A DNA stretch of 64,000 nucleotides from Adineta steineri (lineage: Eukaryota; Rotifera; Eurotatoria; Adinetida; Adinetidae). Both the position numbers and the translations under genes were made by a program. Positions 58,120 to 64,000 of this stretch are shown here, in pieces. Location: positions 743,233 to 807,232 of the forward strand of contig CAJNOI010000021.1 of NCBI GenBank assembly GCA_905250115.1. Reading direction: 5' to 3'. The stretch's first letter is position 1; each line of letters starts with the position of its first letter. The notes below the pieces were generated by a model. It saw only the letters and a list, made by a program, of their open reading frames with translations, was not told the DNA's origin and did not search any database.

Positions 58120-61100
58120 TTCTATAATTTCTTTTTTGAAGAAAAATCGAAAGGACTTTCCAATTAATTTTGTTTTTCTTCTACATACATAATACATCAT
58201 AACAACATACAAATGAAATAAAACTAATTCAAACATTTACTGGATGGATATTTTTCATTGGGAAAAAATAGTCCGTCAACGTCTTGTTATGATAAACAAT
58301 TATTTGAACAACGTTAGAATACTACAAAACTTTAATCTAGTAATTTTAACAGCCACAAATAATCATATCAAACCTTTGGTTCTCTTGTCTAATCAAAAAG
58401 CTCATCTGATTATTCTTCGTTTAGATATTAAAGAGCGACTTTATTCTAGTGTGAATGATGCAATAGTTCACTAATTTATTGTATAATCTGTGAAATGCAT
58501 TTGAAGTATTTAGATTCGAATAAATAAATAAATTCCAATTGAACTATTTAGATTTATAGAGAAAATTTTATCTACAACGAAATGCTGATTATATTTTCTT
58601 TTCAAATTGAATTTTGTTTGATTGATCGTTTTTGATGTTTTTCATCCAGTATAAAACTCAAAAGTTCTATTTATAAATATATTTGTCCTCAACTAACATT
58701 TGAACACGTAGGAAAATTATATTTCCGAATGAATAAATTTTGTTTGAAAATAAAAAAAAAGTAGTGACTACTTTTTTGATTAAATTAATTAAATGAATTG
58801 AGAAGAAAAATATTAGGTTTATCGATACTATCTACGACTCCTGCCTACGTTCGATGCGTCCGCGGGAAGATAAATATCGATGACTTATGTCTGTATAAGA
58901 ATTCTATCTCTCACGAACTAAAATCCTACCTGTAGTTGTATTATTCTCGATAAGGGAATAAAGTATTCGTTGTACTCTTAAGTTTGTGCAAGGGAGGGGG
59001 GGGGGGGGGGTCTTATAATGATGATGATCACTTGGTAAGTTTTGTAATGAAAAAGGTTTTTAGCTGTTTTATCTATTTTATTTTATTTCAACCAAAATAG
59101 GTTGATTTCAAAAATATGTATGTATATATATTTATATATATATAGTAAAAAATAAAGGAAAGGTAATGAATAGAAATGAGAAAATAAAAAAGAAGATAAA
59201 GCTAACAATTCTCTGCAATGAGAAAAATCCTCACTCTATATATATAAAGAGAGAATGAATGAACAAAATGAAAACCTCTACTCGGAACACAAAAACAAGA
59301 ACTAAAGTTAGCGACAACGTAGTGTCACCAGTTGACGCTAACAAAAAAGATTCGCTACATTGTAAATAGAAAAAAAAACGAGAGAGGCAGAAAAACAGAA
59401 AAAAAGATGTTTATTTATCGGAAAAAAACATATATTTTGTCGTTGTACATGATATATTCAAACTTTGAAAGGATATTTTTTCTTACTTTGCTTTTCAACA
59501 AAATATTAGAGGAAAGAAAAGACGTCACCAACTTAGTTTTTCTAATCTAATCATGGAGATGTTGTTTTCTATTTACAAAAGAAGTTAACTTTTTCTTGCC
59601 ATAATTATGTATTTAGATGTATTTTTTTTGTGAAACAACATCGTTTGTATTATTATGGTTATAACTGACAAATGTCTTCTGAAGCTGTCTATTTCCATCG
59701 TTTATTTTTTGAAGAAAAATCAAAAAGATTTTCCAACTAATTTTTTTATTCTTTTCCATACAAAAAACATCATAGCAACATATTAATGAAAGAAAAATAA
59801 CGGCAAAACATTTACTGGATGAATAGTTTTCATTGAGAAAAAGGACGTTTGAATGTGTTGTTATGATAAACAATTATTTAACTTATTTTAGAATACTAAA
59901 AAAAACTGTCTGGTTTGTTCTCAGTTCACACTATTGTATGTAGACATCAATCGTAATTCTCACATTGATGAGCAAAAATGTGATTATCTATTGAGTTACA
60001 AGTCATAAAATTCTTCTATCAATCAAAAACGCAAGAATAGAAACGATACGATAGAAAAATAAATGCGAGCTTTTTTAAATTTTGTTATACTGTATGTTAT
60101 AGGCGCTTGTAAAATCCAAATGAAGTGAGTTTGAGTTAAGAAAACTGTGTAGCTTACTTTGGTTCTCTTGCCTAATCAAACAGCTCCTCTGATCATTCTC
60201 TATTTAGATACTAATGATCGACTTCATTCATTTACTATAGAACTTAAAGGGTCTCTTTATGAATATATTTGTTCTCAAATAACATTTAAACACAGGTATA
60301 TCATCTTTCTGAATGAATAATATTTTGTCAAAATAAAAAATAATCAGGACCCAGATCGATGGGTGGGTATGAAAGAAAAACAGCATTCACACTCATACTC
60401 AAGCATAATCGTTGATTGTCAATCCGCTGTTATTAAAATATAAAAGTAGTGAAATAAATCTTTACACGTTGAAAAAAAAACATCTATTTTGTAGTTATGT
60501 ATGATACATTCAAATATTGAAAGAAGGTAAAGACGTCATCAACTGTGTTTAGCAATTTTTCTAATGTAATTATGGAGATGCCGTTTTCCGTCTATAGAAA
60601 GTTTGCACATATTATCATCATTGTTTTACTCAATACACATGTACTTTTATAGAGTAATGTCCTTTTTTCTTTTTGTAATTACATCAAACCTAGATCTTTC
60701 CAGAAGTTGTCTGTTTCTATCGTTTCTTTTAAAAATTAATCAGAAAGGTTGTCCAACTAACTTCGTCTTTTGCTTCATACATTATATATCACAGCAGCAT
60801 ATAAACGAAGGAAAAGAAAAGAAAAGAAAAGAAAAATAAAACAAGTTATTAGTTGATAAATGGTTTTCCTAGAGAAAATAAACAGTTTGGAATGTATTGT
60901 TATGGTTAGCAGTTATTATACTCATTTTAGAAAACTAAGAAAAACTGTATGTTTTTATTTATCTAATAAACAAGATGTTTTGTCTTTCGTTAATACTATC
61001 ATCTCAAATACTCTTTCATCAATCAAAAATTGAAGAATAGAATACTTCGTGTTAGAGTCAATTGAAAAACCCAAATCCAATGCGTTTGAGTTTTGAGGAT

Positions 61101-61450
61101 TATTCAGTTTTCTTTGTTTCTATATGAATTGCGTCAGAATTGATTGATATATTCTATAATCTATGAGATAAGTTTGTATGAATATCTAATTTATACATGA
61201 ATACAATTAATTCAATTGTAATTAAATGGTTTTTATTTTTATAAGAAAAATTTCACTTGCGACTAAATCTTTATTATTTTCTTTTCAAATCTAATTTTAT
61301 TGAGTCGATCGTTCAATACGCTTTTCATCTTTAGTCATTTTCCATACAACAAAAACTGTTCTGTTTGTGAATATATTTGTCTCCAAGTAACATATCAACA
61401 AAAAAAAATCGTCTTCTTGAGTGGATATGTGTTTTTACAAAATTAAATAA
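58120..61450 (+). repeat. Three diverged copies of a 0.7-1 kb repeat
   Basis: Copies lie at about 58120..58770, 59422..60345 and 60468..61450, all in the same orientation. Shared landmarks are TTTACTGGATG...TTTTCATTG (58237, 59811), TTGTTATGATAAACAATTAT (58283, 59858) with a weaker match at 60899, and ATATTTGTCCTCAA-type ends with ACATTT (58677, 60266, 61368). Copies 2 and 3 also share AAAGACGTCA...TAATTATGGAGATG. Copies 1 and 2 translate to similar peptides around LVLLSNQKAHLIILRLD and LVLLPNQTAPLIILYLD, so a coding exon may be the ancestor. Confidence 0.6.
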
Positions 61451-61594
61451 AAGTCATGACTAGTTTTCCATTAGCCGGATGAAATGAAATGAGAAAAAAA
61501 AGAAGAAAAAAAATAGTTTTTATCGCTCAACAGATTCTTTTTTTTTTCTTATTCTTAGTTAAATTCATTTCATCAACTTGCAATTTAGTCGGCA

Positions 61595-64000
61595 ATGGCT
61601 TCAAGAAGAATTTGTTTATGGCTTGTATTTATGATTATTACACAATCGGCTGGAGAGGATATGCGATCAATTCGAATGTCTTCAATGCGGGGTTCGAAAT
61701 TTCAATGCGGTAATACAACATGTTTACCGTTCGTTAACCTCATTACGTCAACTATTATGAAGTGTCAAATGGCTTGTTTAGCTCAAATTTATTGTAGAGC
61801 AGCCACATTTTATCGATCAACTTCTATTTGTGAATTATTTGCTCATACACTGAACCAAAATGAAAATATGCTGGCTGATTCGGATGCTACTAGTATGAAT
61901 GTTATTAGTGGAACACGATCTCCACCTGGTTAGTATGAATATAGTAGATTTAGAAACAAACCATTTTAGAAGTATCGATGACGATTTATTTAGCGAAGGA
62001 AGGTCCTTAGGCGCGTTCCAGGCATTTTCATGATATTAAATGCGTTTTTTAAGTGTAGTATATCAATCTCAAGTATGAAACAAATAGATATTCTCACTGT
62101 ACTAGTAAAAACTAATTGTAGTAAAAACATTTTCTAAGAAATCTAAACATATGTTTTTCTGTATAGCTTTTAAAAAATTGTCAAATCATAGAGCATTTTC
62201 ACTATGAATATTGTACATTTCGTTTGAGTTATGTATTATGTGTATTTTTATTGAATCTTCCTAGATCTCGTGCAGGATTCATGTTTATTCTGTATTGCAA
62301 AGAGTATGAGTGTATATTCAATTCCATAGTCCTTTATATTTCAAATTGGACTTTAAACAACAACCGCGCTTCCCAATATATTTAGAGCGAGGATTATAGG
62401 GAACTAAAAAACCAATAGTCTTCACAATTAATAGGCTAATAAACATTACGTTTTCTTTTGATCGAATACTTGATTTGAATGAAATGAAATCGTCTATAAT
62501 CAGCTATTTCCCTCAACATCCTTCCAGTCCTACGTGCCACTAAGAGGACTCGAAAGACTAGGAGGCAATGCAGGACTAAGAGGCCGCTTGCAACCAAAGT
62601 ATCTTGAGTGACAAAAGGGTTTAGTGGGACTCAGAGGACTCGGGAGACCGAGAGCACTCGGGCGGCTGCGAAGACTCGGGGGACAATTGGAACTAAAAAA
62701 CTAAAGAAATTAGGAGGCTAAGGGGAATAGGAACGCTTATAGGTCTCAGGAAACCAAGGAAAAATTAGAAGACGAATGAGCTCTCAAAACTAGTCCGTTG
62801 ATATATTGATGACAAACGACAGTGTATAGAAGTCCACTCTACATAGCCAGAGTCAAAACATTTATTTCTATCCAAAATAAAATGATTTAGTACCAGAGAT
62901 AATGAGTTTCCCTCTGTAAAGAAATTGGAATGTATATGAATTCTTGAAAGTTCTGATTGACTAATAAAGTCCTGGTATGTATGAATGACGCTATTTTATT
63001 CCTCTAAATGTTATGAGTCTCAGTTGTTTCTCGTAACCCGCGTAGTCCTGTTAGCCTGCGAAATACCCTGAATCCTTCTTGTCCTCGTAACCCTCTTAGT
63101 TCCCTCACGATGGCACCGCTTCAACTGATTCATCGCTTTCGGATCAGACTCTGTGCAAAAAGTAGACCCTAGTGAGGTGTGAGAAACCGCAAAAAGACAT
63201 GAGCATATAGGCATTTCAGTGAAGTTTTAAGCAAAAGCATCGTGGCTACCAAAAAATCGACGGACGATATTTCTTCCTGAGATTTTACCCATAATAAAGC
63301 CTATTAGTGAGTAAAAAGTACTGAAAACTTAAGCTCAAAATAACGTTCTCTCCTCGAGATATTACAGTCCCAAAAAACAGAAAAGTTTAGAAACTTTCAT
63401 GGAATATGAGAGATTTTAATGCCGTAATAATTCGAGAAGGAAACGTTGTTTTGTGCTGAAATTTTCAGTGTATTTTACTCTTCAATAAGCCTTACAATGG
63501 GCCAAATTTCAAGACGACATTTCGTCATTCAATTTTTTGATAGATACCATCCTTGAGCCTAAAATTCCAGTGAAATCCCTATAACTGTAAAAATAAGGCC
63601 TATGGGCCCTTATGCTTTTGGGATTTCTCATATTTCACTTGGTCTGCTCTATACACAGAGTCTAAATCCAAAAGCGATGAATCAGTTAAAGCGGTCCCTT
63701 CTTAAGTTCAGATAGAAATATAATACATCATTGTATGGAATTGTTATGCTAGAAATATAATTAAAGTAAAGATGTTAGAAGTTCAATAATAATATAAGCC
63801 GTCTAAATATGTACTCTTCTATTACAGTGCACTCACATATATAGTTGATATAATAGTTAGCCTAGAAAAGTTAGGAGTAAATCCGTATCCAATTTTTTAG
63901 TCTCATTCGAAACTCTCTTCTATAAAATAGAACCGACTACAACCTCAACTACATCATCAACAACAACCTCAACTACATCATCAACAACAACCTCAACTAC
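61595..64000 (+). CDS. Secreted PAN/apple-like protein with Thr/Ser-rich region, 3' end outside window
   Basis: Exon 1 (61595..61928) starts with a signal peptide (MASRRICLWLVFMIITQSAG). It carries a short PAN/apple-like domain: CGNTTC, then MKCQMACLAQIYCRAATFY and CELF, with six cysteines in the order seen in PAN modules. A G|GTTAGT donor at 61929 and an AAAATAG acceptor at 63930 agree in phase 1 and lead into SPP-EPTTTSTTSSTTTSTT, a 24-bp tandem repeat coding a mucin-like Thr/Ser linker that runs off the window. The 2.0-kb intron is far longer than others here and holds a foldback repeat. Bdelloids have many secreted proteins with PAN domains and Thr-rich linkers. PAN modules bind protein or carbohydrate; the rest of the protein is unseen. 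Confidence 0.6.
62540..62780. repeat. Degenerate purine-rich repeat (GGACTCGGGAGAC type)
   Basis: Variants of GGACTCGAAAGACTAGGAGG and ACTCGGGAGACCGAGAG are strung together within the intron. A pyrimidine-rich counterpart (GTAACCCGCGTAGTCC, CCTCTTAGTTCCC) lies at 63035..63110, so the two can pair. Confidence 0.55.
63115..63695. mobile_element. Old foldback element inside the PAN gene intron
   Basis: ACCGCTTCAACTGATTCATC at 63115 matches the inverse complement of GATGAATCAGTTAAAGCGGT ending at 63695. Similarity continues inward for most of both arms (for example ATAAAGCCTATTAGTGAGTA against its partner near 63490). The arms have many mismatches, so this is older than the foldback at 21380. 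No ORF is present. Confidence 0.65.

Larger units (their letters stand above)
57483..61594. other. Intergenic, mostly a three-copy diverged repeat
   Basis: The region holds a telomere-like palindrome (57845..57896) and three diverged copies of a 0.7-1 kb sequence (58120..61450). It also has a 15-G run at 58996..59010, a weak GT-rich palindrome near 60358..60405 and a (GAAAA)n run near 60812. No intact gene is seen. Confidence 0.5.

Noticed and set aside
1..64000. CRISPR array, bacterial operon or phage
   Set aside because: Spliceosomal introns, signal-peptide exons and eukaryotic domain fusions show a nuclear eukaryotic genome; no spaced identical repeats were seen.

Overview
The window is eukaryotic and very AT-rich, with compact genes. 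Most introns are 50-90 nt, with a few of 450-2000 nt. The gene mix is what I expect from a bdelloid rotifer (Adineta or Rotaria type): NHL-propeller genes, kinesin-light-chain-like TPR proteins fused to arginine ADP-ribosyltransferase (ART) domains, AIG1/GIMAP-like GTPases, orphan 7TM receptors, and several genes of fungal or bacterial look. Interstitial arrays built on TGTGGG, which I recall as the bdelloid telomere repeat, fit this. There are two 100-N scaffold gaps. The organism call is inference, not a database match.

Layout. 0.3-4.6 kb: an F-box gene (-) divergent from a GTPase (+). 5.1-7.1 kb: a decayed coding region. 7.3-11.1 kb: a secreted/membrane protein and a seven-exon MFS transporter (both -), separated by small MITE-like palindromes. 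11.1-16.4 kb: AT-rich DNA with no gene seen. 16.4-19.5 kb: a caspase-like gene that probably splices into a coiled-coil/LRR-like exon. 20.3-22.0 kb: a hAT-like MITE with an 8-bp target duplication and a 633-bp foldback element. 22.3 kb: an NHL gene that seems to lack its first exon. 25.5-29.2 kb: two GPCRs. 29.8-36.0 kb: two large tandem GTPases (-), one carrying an SNTX-like N-terminal module, the other cut by a gap. 36.6-39.4 kb: a third GPCR and a small YbaY/YscW-like secreted protein. 40.1-41.9 kb: an ART-TPR gene broken by one in-frame TGA. 43.7-51.3 kb: two genes with the same B-box-like/coiled-coil first exon joined to different last exons (Cys-rich or NHL), with a HxHxH protein between them. 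54.3-57.5 kb: a second ART-TPR gene broken by one in-frame TAA, its ART domain missing catalytic residues. 58-61.5 kb: three diverged copies of a repeat. 61.6-64 kb: the start of a secreted PAN/apple-like protein with a Thr/Ser-rich tail running off the window.

Taken together, the gene set resembles an innate-immunity or stress arsenal: GIMAP-like GTPases, a caspase-like protease, ADP-ribosyltransferases, TRIM-NHL-like proteins and an F-box/LRR protein. Nothing in the sequence shows that they work together, and they do not form one operon-like unit. Intron-exon models were made by hand from GT/AG sites and reading phase, and need RNA support.
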